Shown here piece after piece: positions 6,563 to 14,642 of a stretch of DNA of 17,868 nucleotides. Source of the stretch: CAZCWX01 sp964502465 (GTDB lineage Bacteria > Desulfobacterota > Binatia > Bin18); contig CAZCWX010000376.1 of the NCBI GenBank assembly GCA_964502465.1, positions 1 through 17,868 of the forward strand. Reading direction: 5' to 3'. The first letter of the stretch is position 1; each line of letters begins with the position of its first letter. The notes under the pieces were generated by a model. The model ran no database searches. It was not told the origin of the DNA and saw only the letters and a program-made list of their open reading frames with translations. Made by a program: the position numbers and the translations under genes.

Positions 6563-7792
6563 CCACGCAAGGATAACGACAATCACCATCGTGCCGCCAG
6601 CGGCAGCACACGTTGCCAGTGGGCCGATCTGTTCGACCAGCACGCCCGAAAGCGGGGCACCAATGAGGCCAGCCGTTCCCATGAACCCGAGCATGTAGAC
6701 CGACAGGACGCGAGCGCGGTGAGACGGACGCGCTTGCTCCTGGAATACTGTGCGTCCTGCACTCACGAAAACGGCCGCCCCAACCCCCCAACCACAGACC
6801 GCGGTAAGCGTTCCCCACAGTGGGAGACCGAACGAAATCACCCCTAAACATCCAGCTCCAGCGAGCAATGCCACAAGTTGCGCTATCCCTTTCCGGCGCA
6901 GCCTGCCGCGCCAGACGATTGCCACTGACCCGAGGATCGTGCCAAGCGGGAACGCCATGTTCAGGAGGGCAAGCTGGCCAACATCACCCCCGTAGTAATC
7001 GCGAATAAGAATGGGGAACACAACCAGAAAGGGACCAATAAAGAGTGCACCTACCGCAGCAACAAGCATGACGAGCGACGGCAGCACTGGTGACTGCGCA
7101 ACTTCCCGTATGCCTTCGACAATATCCGAGAAACGTAGACTGTGCTGAGGAACACCACTTCGCGGCGGGGCAGGCGGAAGCCTGCGCAGGGGCGGGACGC
7201 CAACCAGAAGTGTCAGCGCATGTAGGCCGAGAGCTGGGACCGTACCAATCCATCGCGCTGTCCCAGCCACAAGCGCGCCCAGCGCCTGCATGCCCCACTG
7301 GGTCAATGTCATGCTCGCCACCGCCCGCGTCAGATTCGGCCCCGCCACCTCCGACAGCAGCGAGTCGCGCGCAGGCATCACAAACGCCTGAATCGTACCC
7401 ATGAACAGCGCGTACCCAATCAAAATAGACAAGGAAAGCCAACCATTCGCAACGATGACCACCAGGCAAGTAGAGAGCACACTCGCCAGCAGGTGAAGGC
7501 CAATCAGTAAGGTGCGACGGTCGTGCCGGTCTGCCACTGCCCCACCGACAAGCATGAGCAAGACGGAGGGAAGCATAAGGGCACTCTGCGCGATTCCTAC
7601 CCACTCAGCCTTGGCGTGTAAGACGCCAACCACAAGCCAGGAGAACAGTACGCTCTGCATACCAACCGCAGTAAACCAGGTTCCAACCCCAACAATAAAC
7701 CACGGAAAAGCCGGAGCCGTGGCATCACCTTGCTGTGGATTGGCAGCGTCACGGTCAGTCTGCAGTAGACTCGATTTGGAAGCTGACGGCAC
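6533..7792 (-). CDS. MFS transporter (MFS_3 / EntS-like)
   Basis: The 419-residue integral membrane protein has about 12 hydrophobic segments. The motif A loop GGAVADRHDRRTLL after helix 2 is characteristic of the major facilitator superfamily, and the loop sequence and length fit the MFS_3 group of proton-driven exporters. The first ~28 residues are polar (cytoplasmic), and a soluble central loop rich in Pro and Arg lies near residues 200-225. The start is a GTG at 7792 preceded by GGAGGGGG about 9 bases upstream. It follows the SMP-30 gene by 86 bases and is probably the last gene of the amidohydrolase-lactonase-transporter unit. That context suggests it moves the substrate or product of those hydrolases. 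The direction of transport is not known. Confidence 0.87.
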   Translation of the reverse strand: MPSASKSSLLQTDRDAANPQQGDATAPAFPWFIVGVGTWFTAVGMQSVLFSWLVVGVLHAKAEWVGIAQSALMLPSVLLMLVGGAVADRHDRRTLLIGLHLLASVLSTCLVVIVANGWLSLSILIGYALFMGTIQAFVMPARDSLLSEVAGPNLTRAVASMTLTQWGMQALGALVAGTARWIGTVPALGLHALTLLVGVPPLRRLPPAPPRSGVPQHSLRFSDIVEGIREVAQSPVLPSLVMLVAAVGALFIGPFLVVFPILIRDYYGGDVGQLALLNMAFPLGTILGSVAIVWRGRLRRKGIAQLVALLAGAGCLGVISFGLPLWGTLTAVCGWGVGAAVFVSAGRTVFQEQARPSHRARVLSVYMLGFMGTAGLIGAPLSGVLVEQIGPLATCAAAGGTMVIVVILAWLCTGVARVE

Positions 7793-7878
7793 GTCGTCGA
7801 TCCCCCTCCGTACTCCCCGGCCAGTTCTGCAGCGAAAGATACCGAGACGTAGCTCTGGAATGAAAACCTCTCAACAAC

Positions 7879-8709
7879 CTAGACCCGTGCTAACGGAGCA
7901 GAAAGCCCTGGAACGTCTACTCGGGTGCGGAAGATCGTGCCTTTGCGTTCTGGATCTTCTATGTTGTCCGCAGTAACGATGTAGAAATCGCGCCGGTCTG
8001 TCCCGCCGAAGCAGACGCTTGTAACCGCTTTGGCCGGGACTTCGATTTTGCGGTCCAATTTTCCCTCAGGGGTGTAGCGCGCGGCACAGTTGCCACCGTA
8101 AATCGCTATCCAAATAGAACCAGCTTCATCCACGGCAAGCCCGTCGGGAATCGTGCCACCCGACATTTGCGCAATGGCACGACGGTTGTGCATAGTCCCG
8201 TCTACAGCAACATCGTGCACGATAATATGCGGCCCGGCGCTGTCGGCGTGGTAGATGATGCGTCCATCCGGCGAGAAACCGATACCGTTGGTTAGTCCGA
8301 CGTCGCCATACATTTGTGTGACTCTCCCTTCCCCATCGATACGCCACAACTCACCAGGTACCCGTGCACCTTCTTTGAAGGGGTCGGAACGGAGCGAGCC
8401 AACATAGACACGCCCTGCACTATCAGTGAACAAATCATTGAAGCCAGGAATATCGTCCCGTTGGAAAAGAATGCGCGTTTCACCGTCTTTTACGTGGCAG
8501 ATGTTTTTGCCAGAGATGACGACACCGCCGCTCGCGTGCAACGCGATCCCCCCAACCCCTCGCCTGCGTGGCACCACTGTCGTGACAGTCCCATCTGGAG
8601 CACGACGATAGACACCACCATTGGTGACATCACTAAAATAGAGAGTGCTTTCTGTATCGACCCGCGGACCTTCGAGCAATCCATAGCCATACGCGAGCGT
8701 TTCGAGCAT
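7879..8709 (-). CDS. SMP-30/gluconolactonase/LRE-family hydrolase
   Basis: This 276-residue six-bladed beta-propeller belongs to the family that hydrolyses sugar-acid and other lactones with one divalent metal. The expected ligands are present: E13 in LLEGPRVD, N91 in GFNDLF, N141 in GLTNGIGFSPDG and D189 in IPDGLAVD. No signal peptide is seen, so it acts in the cytosol. The ATG at 8709 has GGGAGGG 6 bases upstream. It lies between the amidohydrolase (73-base gap) and the MFS gene (86-base gap) on the same strand. A ring-opening step next to an amidohydrolase_2 fits a catabolic module for a cyclic compound, but the substrate is inference. Confidence 0.9.
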   Translation of the reverse strand: MLETLAYGYGLLEGPRVDTESTLYFSDVTNGGVYRRAPDGTVTTVVPRRRGVGGIALHASGGVVISGKNICHVKDGETRILFQRDDIPGFNDLFTDSAGRVYVGSLRSDPFKEGARVPGELWRIDGEGRVTQMYGDVGLTNGIGFSPDGRIIYHADSAGPHIIVHDVAVDGTMHNRRAIAQMSGGTIPDGLAVDEAGSIWIAIYGGNCAARYTPEGKLDRKIEVPAKAVTSVCFGGTDRRDFYIVTADNIEDPERKGTIFRTRVDVPGLSAPLARV

Positions 8710-8782
8710 TTTCCTACCCTCCCTTTTCAGTCAAACGCAAAGGACACAGCATGCTGCACCCCTCTCTGTTTCCTCCCTCTCC

Positions 8783-9949
8783 TCACAATCCATATACTTT
8801 TGCCACGCTATCACCAAGCAGGTTCCGACGTGCGGTTTCTGACAGTGGCGTAACGAGATTCTCCAGGGCTTCAAGATAGTTTCCCGGATGATCAAAATGC
8901 GGGAAGTCGGTCGCCCAAAAGAACCGATCGTTCCCCACATGTTCAACGATGAGGGCTAAGGCTTTTTCGTCCGGATCGCCAGAGATCCAGCATTGCCGTT
9001 TGAAATAGAAACTAGGCTTCTCCTTGAGCGGCACGCTCTTGCCTAATGCTGTTTCGTATGTCGTGTCCATCCGGTCGAGTGCCGCACCGACCCAGCCCGC
9101 TCCCGACTCCAGGAGCACGACTTTCACCTCAGGGAACTTGTCAAAGAGTCCATACTGAAAGAGGACAAAGAGCGCTTGTTGCGGCCCCTGACCACCGAGC
9201 ACATTGTGATACCAGTCGGCCCACTTCATATCTTTGAAGCGCTGGTACACGCGTTTGCTTGGATGTTCTGCCATGGGGTGAATCCCAATTGGCACCCCAA
9301 GTTCCTGTGCCTTGGCCCAGAACGGATCGTAATCCGGATGGGCATGTGCCTTCATAGTAACAGTAAATGGCGCAACAAAGGCCCCCTTACACCCCGCTTT
9401 GACTGCCCGTTCTAGCTCCGCCGCTGCCTCATGGCCGTCGCCAAGAGCAATGTGGGCGATAGGAACAAGACGCCCACCAGAATCTGAGCAGAAATCAACA
9501 ATCCAGCGATTGTAAGCCCGACAGTAGGCCATCGCCAACTCAGGATCTTCAGTCTCAGATTCCCAGGTGAGACCGATGCTCGGGTACAGAATCGCTGCTC
9601 GCATACCCTCCTGATCGAGCAATTGCACCCGCTCCTGAGGATTCATCGAGCCAAATGGCGCGGCGTCAACATAGCGTTTCCTCTTCATGACATCCACGAT
9701 CTCTTCCTGCGAGCGGCCCATCCCCCCAAGCAGCGTGAAGGCTTTAATGTTGAAGAATTTTGACGGGCGCCCATCGAGTTCGAGGTACTCCTGCCCCTCG
9801 TTATTCAGCCGGATGCGAATGGCACGATCGCGAAACTTGGGATCAATATATTTCTCCCATACGTCAGGCGGCTCCAAGACGTGACCGTCGGCATCAATCA
9901 CATTGTCATAGGATGACAAGAGGGAACCCTTCTTCTGGGATGCGTTCAT
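8783..9949 (-). CDS. amidohydrolase_2 (ACMSD/decarboxylase-like) metal-dependent hydrolase
   Basis: The 388-residue TIM-barrel protein has the marks of the amidohydrolase_2 family, which contains ACMSD-type decarboxylases and hydrolases. These are VIDADGHVLEPPDVW with H23 of the first metal-binding strand, GIHP with H224, VVLLESGAGW with E281 and FWATDFPH with D348. AAGGAG lies 7 bases before the ATG at 9949. The frame stays open 128 codons upstream, but that extension has no family sequence and crosses the promoter spacer. It is the first gene of a probable operon with the SMP-30-like and MFS genes, divergent from ilvD. Homologues often decarboxylate or hydrolyse aromatic breakdown products; which reaction applies here is unknown. 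Confidence 0.9.
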   Translation of the reverse strand: MNASQKKGSLLSSYDNVIDADGHVLEPPDVWEKYIDPKFRDRAIRIRLNNEGQEYLELDGRPSKFFNIKAFTLLGGMGRSQEEIVDVMKRKRYVDAAPFGSMNPQERVQLLDQEGMRAAILYPSIGLTWESETEDPELAMAYCRAYNRWIVDFCSDSGGRLVPIAHIALGDGHEAAAELERAVKAGCKGAFVAPFTVTMKAHAHPDYDPFWAKAQELGVPIGIHPMAEHPSKRVYQRFKDMKWADWYHNVLGGQGPQQALFVLFQYGLFDKFPEVKVVLLESGAGWVGAALDRMDTTYETALGKSVPLKEKPSFYFKRQCWISGDPDEKALALIVEHVGNDRFFWATDFPHFDHPGNYLEALENLVTPLSETARRNLLGDSVAKVYGL

Positions 9950-10165
9950 CGTTGCGCTCCTTTTTGCTTTCGGCAGTCTATCTGTCCTGCCCCTCATGGT
10001 ACAGGCATCACGACTCACCTGTATTATATAGTCTATATTTTTGACTCTTGAGTTTCGTATAGCAACCCTGGTGTTGTCAAGAGCAAGTGCTAGGCTTGCA
10101 TCCGCCTTCCCTGGCAGAGTATAGAATCCAGAGAGGGGCACGCGCCCAGTTTGAAGGAGGTTTCT
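9950..10165. promoter_or_regulatory. divergent promoter region between the amidohydrolase operon and ilvD
   Basis: A 216-base spacer contains a marked AT-rich patch at 10020-10063. On the minus strand TATAAT (10023-10028) could be a -10 for the amidohydrolase gene. On the plus strand TTGACT (10041-10046) could be a -35 for ilvD, but no -10 at proper spacing is convincing. The ilvD ribosome binding site AAGGAGG is at 10154-10160. No operator palindrome is evident. Confidence 0.3.
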
Positions 10166-11848
10166 ATGGCATTCAACCCGAAACACTGGAGTTATATCAT
10201 CACCGAGGGACGAGACCGCGCGCCGGCGCGGTCCATGCTCAAAGGGATTGGTTTTACTGATGAAGATCTGGCTCGCCCGTTGGTCGGTGTCGCCCACATG
10301 TGGATCGAGACCATGCCGTGTAACTTTAACCAACGTCGCTTAGCCGCCAAAGTCAAAGAAGGGGTGCGTGCGGCTGGCGGCACTCCCATGGAGTTCAACA
10401 CCGTCTCTATCAGTGACGGCGTTACCATGGGCACAGAAGGCATGAAAGCCTCGCTGATTAGCCGTGAGGTCATCGCCGATTCAATTGAATTAGTCGGACG
10501 CGGCTATATGTTCGATGCCATGGTCGTCATCGTCGGGTGTGACAAGACTATTCCTGCTGCCGCCATGGCACTGACCCGCCTGAACGTGCCCGGCCTGATT
10601 CTCTACGGTGGTTCGATCGCCCCTGGGCGCTTCCAGGGGCGCGATGTCACTATTCAAGATGTGTTCGAGGCGGTCGGAGCAAACGCGGCCGGAAAGATGA
10701 ACGATGCCGACCTGAAACAGGTTGAAGATGTGGCCTGTCCGGGAGCTGGCGCCTGCGGTGGCCAATACACGGCGAACACCATGGCCACAGTGATGGAGTT
10801 CATTGGCCTCTCCCCCATGGGAACCGCCAGTGTCCCCGCGCCTGATCCGCGCAAGGATGACGTCGCTATCCGCTGTGGGAAACTGGTGATGGATTTATTG
10901 CGGAACAATATTCGTCCGAAAGACATCCTGACACGCAAGGCCTTCGAGAATGCCATTGCCTGCGTGGCGGCGACTGGTGGCTCAACAAACGCTGTCCTCC
11001 ATCTGCTGGCCATGGCACGTGAGGCGGAGATCCCATTGACCATTGACGATTTTGATACCGTCAGCAACCGGACTCCGCTGATTGCTGACCTCAAGCCGGG
11101 GGGGAAGTACGTGGCGGTGGACGTGGATCGTGCCGGCGGCATCCAACTGATCGCACAGCGCCTTGTGCAAGGCGGTTTGGTTGATGGAGAACAACGAACA
11201 ACCAGCGGGGACACGCTTGCGGCGGAGGCGGCGAAAGCGGTTGAAACACCAGGGCAAGATGTCATCCGTCCTCTGGTCAATCCGCTCAAGTCCACTGGTG
11301 GTCTGGTCATTTTGAAAGGGAATCTCGCACCAGCAGGGTGCGTGGTAAAAATGGCAGGCCATGAACGTCTGTATCAACGCGGTCCTGCCCGCGTATTTGA
11401 CCGTGAAGAAGATGCCATGGCTGCGGTCACTCGCCGTGAAATCAAGGCTGGCGACATCGTCGTCATTCGTTACGAAGGACCAAAAGGTGGGCCTGGCATG
11501 CGCGAGATGCTTGGCGTCACCGCCGCCATTGTTGGCGAGGGCTTAGGGGAATCCGTAGCACTCCTGACTGATGGTCGTTTCAGTGGAGCGACCAAAGGCT
11601 TAATGGCTGGCCATGTTGCGCCAGAGGCAGCAGTGGGGGGTCCGATTGCTGCGATACACGAAGGCGATATCATTGTGTTCGACATCAACGCCCGACGTTT
11701 AGATGTCGAACTGACCGACGCACAGATGCAAGAGCGGATGGCTTCCTGGCAAGCCCCGGCGCCGCGTTACACTACCGGCGTATTCGCTAAGTATGCAGCA
11801 TCGGTGTCATCTGCATCCGAAGGGGCGGTCACTGTGGCGAAGTGGTAG
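10166..11848 (+). CDS. ilvD: dihydroxy-acid dehydratase
   Basis: This iron-sulfur enzyme converts 2,3-dihydroxy-isovalerate and 2,3-dihydroxy-3-methylvalerate to the 2-oxo acids in branched-chain amino acid synthesis. The 560-residue length is typical. The three cluster cysteines are visible as C52 (ETMPCNFNQR), C125 (IVGCDKTIPA) and C197 (GAGACGGQYTAN); GGFSGAT-like DGRFSGATKG near the C-terminus is also conserved. AAGGAGG 5 bases before the ATG at 10166 decides the start over a TTG at 10151 that lies within the site. It stands alone and divergent from a catabolic-looking operon, with a hairpin-rich spacer after it. Related dehydratases act on sugar acids, but the close pattern fit favours IlvD. 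Confidence 0.94.
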   Translation: MAFNPKHWSYIITEGRDRAPARSMLKGIGFTDEDLARPLVGVAHMWIETMPCNFNQRRLAAKVKEGVRAAGGTPMEFNTVSISDGVTMGTEGMKASLISREVIADSIELVGRGYMFDAMVVIVGCDKTIPAAAMALTRLNVPGLILYGGSIAPGRFQGRDVTIQDVFEAVGANAAGKMNDADLKQVEDVACPGAGACGGQYTANTMATVMEFIGLSPMGTASVPAPDPRKDDVAIRCGKLVMDLLRNNIRPKDILTRKAFENAIACVAATGGSTNAVLHLLAMAREAEIPLTIDDFDTVSNRTPLIADLKPGGKYVAVDVDRAGGIQLIAQRLVQGGLVDGEQRTTSGDTLAAEAAKAVETPGQDVIRPLVNPLKSTGGLVILKGNLAPAGCVVKMAGHERLYQRGPARVFDREEDAMAAVTRREIKAGDIVVIRYEGPKGGPGMREMLGVTAAIVGEGLGESVALLTDGRFSGATKGLMAGHVAPEAAVGGPIAAIHEGDIIVFDINARRLDVELTDAQMQERMASWQAPAPRYTTGVFAKYAASVSSASEGAVTVAKW

Positions 11849-11861
11849 AGAAGCAAATAGG

Positions 11862-11967
11862 CTTTAGGCTGCAGGCTTTAGGCTTTAGGGAAATTCCCTT
11901 TAGCCTGAGGCCTAGAGCCTTAAGCCTTTCTTGTTTCTGCCAAAAGCTAATAGCTGAAAGCTAATCG
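11862..11967. repeat. word-repeat cluster with hairpin after ilvD
   Basis: Variants of TAGGCTTTAGGC recur (11865-11890) and reappear inverted as CCTTTAGCCTGAGGCC (11897-11912). GGCTTTAGGGAA (11881-11892) faces TTCCCTTTAGCC (11894-11905) and can form an imperfect stem, possibly ending the ilvD transcript, though no T-run follows. A second set, AAGCTAATAGCTGAAAGCTA, lies at 11944-11963. Nothing in 11849-12068 looks coding. Confidence 0.6.
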
Positions 11968-12068
11968 CCACTTCCTTGCCAAAGCCGTAGCAAGTGCACT
12001 ATAAGACAGGATGGAGAGAGAAAATCTAACCTGCGTGCTGGCATACAGTTACGCAAAGGAGGTATCTG

Positions 12069-12461
12069 ATGAGTGCAGAAGCGAACAAGAAGGTGGTTTT
12101 GGGTTTTTTTGAAAACTTTTCTGCCGGGAATGCCGATGCTGCGTTGGCATTGATGTCTGACAACGCGACGTGGTGGGTCGCAGGGAAATTCGCGTTATCA
12201 GGCACCAAAACGAAAGCGCAGTTTGCCGAGTTGGTGAAAGGGCTTGGGGCCGCGATGCCAAAAGGACTCCGGCTTACTCCGAAGGGCATTACCGCCGAAG
12301 GAGACCGCGTCGCCGTAGAAGCTGAGTCATACGGTGAACTTGCTAATGGCAAGGTCTACAACAACCAATACCATTTCCTCATCGAGGTTCGCGACGGCAA
12401 GATCCAGGCTGTACGCGAGTATCTCGATACCATACATGCCAATGAAGTGTTGGTAGGCTAA
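12069..12461 (+). CDS. SnoaL-like / NTF2-fold protein
   Basis: The 130-residue protein fits the cone-shaped NTF2 fold. It starts with the helix ANKKVVLGFFENFSAGNADAA, then LMSDNATWWVAGKF, and ends with YNNQYHFLIEVRDGKIQAVREYLDT, the usual final strands of SnoaL/ketosteroid-isomerase-like proteins. AAGGAGG about 7 bases before the ATG fixes the start. Members may be enzymes (isomerase, cyclase, dehydratase) or binding proteins, and catalytic residues cannot be assigned here. It is monocistronic as far as visible, with a strong hairpin 8 bases after its stop, and faces the convergent exported-protein gene. Confidence 0.87.
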   Translation: MSAEANKKVVLGFFENFSAGNADAALALMSDNATWWVAGKFALSGTKTKAQFAELVKGLGAAMPKGLRLTPKGITAEGDRVAVEAESYGELANGKVYNNQYHFLIEVRDGKIQAVREYLDTIHANEVLVG

Positions 12462-12469
12462 CGCTAGAG

Positions 12470-12489
12470 GGGCACGGCGCGCCGTGCCC
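12470..12489. terminator. GC-rich palindrome, likely terminator between convergent genes
   Basis: GGGCACGGCGCGCCGTGCCC is a perfect 20-base palindrome starting 8 bases after the SnoaL-like stop codon, followed by TGCTCTTTCGC with only a short T stretch. Placed between convergent genes, it could act on both strands. The weak T-run lowers certainty. Confidence 0.6.
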
Positions 12490-12562
12490 TGCTCTTTCGC
12501 TATTCTGCAACCGCTGTCGGTTCTCCACCCATATCATCGCCGAGAGCTTTCTGGTCCGCCCG

Positions 12563-13093
12563 TCACGGAATGGACGTGAAACCCTGTAAATACTTGCTGA
12601 CCAATCCTCTGCCGGCTTTCTTTTTCTTGCGGAACAAAGGACCTGCGGTTTTATAGTCAGCTTCGGACACTCTCTCGACTTTTTCGGCTTCCACCCCCTG
12701 CGTCAGCACATGAGCACCAACAGCCTTGTCCATCACAAATGTGCCGGCAACATGACACACGTCGCCCATCTTGCACGCAGGGATTCCCCAGATAAAAACC
12801 GGTAACGCCACGTCGTCGGCATCGGTCAGCACAAAGGTGGTGTACGGCGCTTCTCCGTATCGGGTCACCATATTGTCTACCTGACCGACGATCATCACGG
12901 CTCGGCGATCGAACATCGCTGGTGTGGCAACAATCTCAGCGATCGAATGCGCCACAACCACGGCTGGGAGAAAAACCAAAGTCAACAATAGGAGAGAGGC
13001 GAGGCACTGCCTCCTCCAGCTTCGGGTGACCTGCCACGTCATCTCTCCAGTAATATGCTTTGATAACATGAGGTTCTTCTCTGTCAAACACAT
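12563..13093 (-). CDS. exported small protein of unknown function, possible OB-fold
   Basis: The 176-residue product has a hydrophobic stretch ASLLLLTLVFLPAVVVAHS at about residues 32-50 after a basic segment (RSWRR), consistent with a signal peptide or N-terminal anchor. The following part (IAEIVATPAMFDRRAVMIVG, FVLTDADDVALPVFIWG, VCHVAGTFV) has the alternating strands seen in small OB-fold (tRNA_anti-like) proteins; that is a weak match. Cys at about residues 106 and 112 (ACKMGDVC) could form a disulfide outside the cytoplasm. The ATG at 13093 has GGGAGGG 6 bases upstream, lying within a hairpin repeat; ATGs at 13069 and 13042 would give a shorter leader but have poorer sites. It follows the CoA-transferase gene by 68 bases. 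Function is not recognised. Confidence 0.7.
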   Translation of the reverse strand: MCLTEKNLMLSKHITGEMTWQVTRSWRRQCLASLLLLTLVFLPAVVVAHSIAEIVATPAMFDRRAVMIVGQVDNMVTRYGEAPYTTFVLTDADDVALPVFIWGIPACKMGDVCHVAGTFVMDKAVGAHVLTQGVEAEKVERVSEADYKTAGPLFRKKKKAGRGLVSKYLQGFTSIP

Positions 13094-13094
13094 C

Positions 13095-13131
13095 TCTCAC
13101 CCTCCCTTCTCCCGCACGCGGGAAAAGGGAG
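13095..13131. repeat. hairpin repeat, family B copy 2
   Basis: CTCCCTTCTCCCG (13102-13114), loop CACG, and CGGGAAAAGGGAG (13119-13131) pair with one mismatch. On the minus strand the element ends GGGAGGGTGAGAG directly before the start codon of the exported protein at 13093, giving its ribosome binding site. It sits between that gene and the CoA-transferase stop at 13162. Confidence 0.65.
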
Positions 13132-13161
13132 CCGGAACCTGGCGACGGCAGATGAGGGCGG

Positions 13162-14475
13162 CTACGGCCAAAACAATTTCCTCGCCTGCTTGGTCAGTTC
13201 TGAGCGAAAATCCGGGTGGGCAATGCTAATGAGCGCCTCGGCGCGCTGGCGCTGGGTTTTTCCTTGCAAATTGACAATACCGAACTCGGTAATGACAAAA
13301 TCCATATACTGTCTGGGCGTGGTCAGCGTGCTGCCCGGCTCCAGCATGGGCACGATACGTGAGAGTTGCCCTTTCTTGGCCGTCGCGGGGAGCACCATGA
13401 TTGAGCGTCCACCTTTCGCATACATCGCCCCCATCATAAACGACATTTGCCCACCGATGCCCGAGTACATTTGCGGCCCAATTGACTCAGCCGCTGCCTG
13501 CCCAGTCAGATCAATTGCTAACGTGCTGTTGACGGCGACTTGGTGGTTCTGGGCAGCAATGGTCGGAATCGCGTTGGTGTAGAGGACGCTGTACAGTTCA
13601 AAGGCAGGGTTGTTATCGACAAACGGCAAATCCGCCGCGCCGACAATCATCGCAGCAACCGCTTTGCCTTTGTGCAAGGTTTTGTACTTGCCGTTCGCCA
13701 CACCGCGCTTGACCAGTTCAACGTGCGTCACGGTCATCAGTTCAGAGTGAATTCCCAGGTCATTTTTCTCCATGAGGAAATAGCCGATTGATTCTGAGAT
13801 CGCCCCAATCCCCATCTGCACCGTGTCTCCGTCGCGAATGAGCGAGGCAGCAAATTCACCGATTACTTCTAAGGTTCCCCGCTCTTCCTCTGGTGGCGGC
13901 GGCGTGCCCATACTGAAGGCTTGGGTTTCTTCGACGAGATGGTCGATCTCCGAGACATGTATCCAGTTGTCGCCATGCGTGCGGATAAAGGTCGGATCAA
14001 CTTCGGCAATAAAAAGTTTCGCATTCTTGGCGACGTCTTTGTTGTACCACAGGGCGTTACCAAAGCTGCAATAGCCTTTCTCATCCGGCGGCGAGACAAC
14101 GCCAAAGAACACATCTGGTTCCCAAGTATTCGTGCGGCCCTCTTCTGTTTGCTTGGCATACTGTGGGTAGTCCACGGGCATGAAGTCGACATAGTGTTTT
14201 TGCATACCCTGCCGGCAGCCAGCACCGACGTAGTCCACAATCAGGTTGAACGACTCATCGTACCCCGGCTCATTCCAGATCGGATGATTATAGAGCGGGT
14301 AGCACTGAATGACTGTCACGTTTTCAACTGCACCTCTGCGCTTCGCCAAGGCGTCAAGCATAGGAATCGGCGGTTTGCCGATATGCAGGCGCACCAGATC
14401 ACCAGACTTGACCAGTGTGGCCGCAGCTTTGGCAGATATGAGCTTGTCTCTATATTTCTGTTGCCAGGGTTCCAT
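13162..14475 (-). CDS. acetyl-CoA hydrolase/CoA-transferase (4-hydroxybutyrate CoA-transferase-like)
   Basis: The 437-residue protein has both halves of the acetyl-CoA hydrolase/transferase family: PDVFFGVVSPPDEKGYCSFG in the first, and VQMGIGAISESIGYFL, LGIHSELM and MYSGIGGQMSFMMGA in the second. E245 in GIHSELM is at the position of the catalytic glutamate that forms the glutamyl-CoA intermediate. Such enzymes move CoA between short or branched acids. AGGAGGG 4 bases before the ATG at 14475 decides the start; the upstream frame to 14544 translates a dispersed repeat (giving LSLSKG). It lies after an SDR gene and an acyl-CoA dehydrogenase on the same strand, which suggests activation of an acid for beta-oxidation-like breakdown. 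The precise acid is unknown. Confidence 0.9.
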   Translation of the reverse strand: MEPWQQKYRDKLISAKAAATLVKSGDLVRLHIGKPPIPMLDALAKRRGAVENVTVIQCYPLYNHPIWNEPGYDESFNLIVDYVGAGCRQGMQKHYVDFMPVDYPQYAKQTEEGRTNTWEPDVFFGVVSPPDEKGYCSFGNALWYNKDVAKNAKLFIAEVDPTFIRTHGDNWIHVSEIDHLVEETQAFSMGTPPPPEEERGTLEVIGEFAASLIRDGDTVQMGIGAISESIGYFLMEKNDLGIHSELMTVTHVELVKRGVANGKYKTLHKGKAVAAMIVGAADLPFVDNNPAFELYSVLYTNAIPTIAAQNHQVAVNSTLAIDLTGQAAAESIGPQMYSGIGGQMSFMMGAMYAKGGRSIMVLPATAKKGQLSRIVPMLEPGSTLTTPRQYMDFVITEFGIVNLQGKTQRQRAEALISIAHPDFRSELTKQARKLFWP

Positions 14476-14492
14476 AGATCCCTCCTGATGAT

Positions 14493-14515
14493 CACCCTTC
14501 GACAGGCTCAGGGTG
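14493..14515. repeat. CTTCGACAGGCTCAGG-type dispersed repeat, copy 1
   Basis: CACCCT (14493-14498) and AGGGTG (14510-14515) flank TCGACAGGCTC as an inverted repeat. On the minus strand it translates as LSLSKG, a common false N-terminal extension in environmental genomes. It lies just upstream of the CoA-transferase ribosome binding site. Confidence 0.7.
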
Positions 14516-14564
14516 ACCGGGTTAACCTTTTGTCTTCTCATCACTCTACCGTTCGTGCCGAGTC

Positions 14565-14613
14565 CTCTTCGATCCTTCGGCTAGGCTCAGGACAGGCTTT
14601 GCTCAGGACAGAC
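14565..14613. repeat. CTTCGACAGGCTCAGG-type dispersed repeat, copy 2
   Basis: GATCCTTCGGCTAGGCTCAGG followed by ACAGGCTTTGCTCAGGACAG is a longer, partly duplicated member of the family at 14493-14515, containing GCTCAGGACAG twice. It lies 30 bases after the stop of the SDR gene (14643) on that gene's strand. The rest of 14476-14642 shows nothing coding. Confidence 0.6.
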
Positions 14614-14642
14614 GCTGTTGAAGCGCGCACAAATCCCGCTGG

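Noticed and set aside
9950..10333. 128-codon N-terminal extension of the amidohydrolase
   Set aside because: It lacks family sequence, spans the divergent spacer and overlaps ilvD; the ATG at 9949 has a strong ribosome binding site.
10654..11310. 218-residue minus-strand frame within ilvD
   Set aside because: Antisense to a textbook IlvD sequence with all cluster cysteines.
12760..12780. CKMGDVCH as a haem c attachment motif in the exported protein
   Set aside because: The spacing is CX5CH, not CXXCH, and nothing else suggests a cytochrome.
14476..14544. N-terminal extension of the CoA-transferase containing LSLSKG
   Set aside because: It is translation of a dispersed intergenic repeat; AGGAGGG just before 14475 marks the real start.
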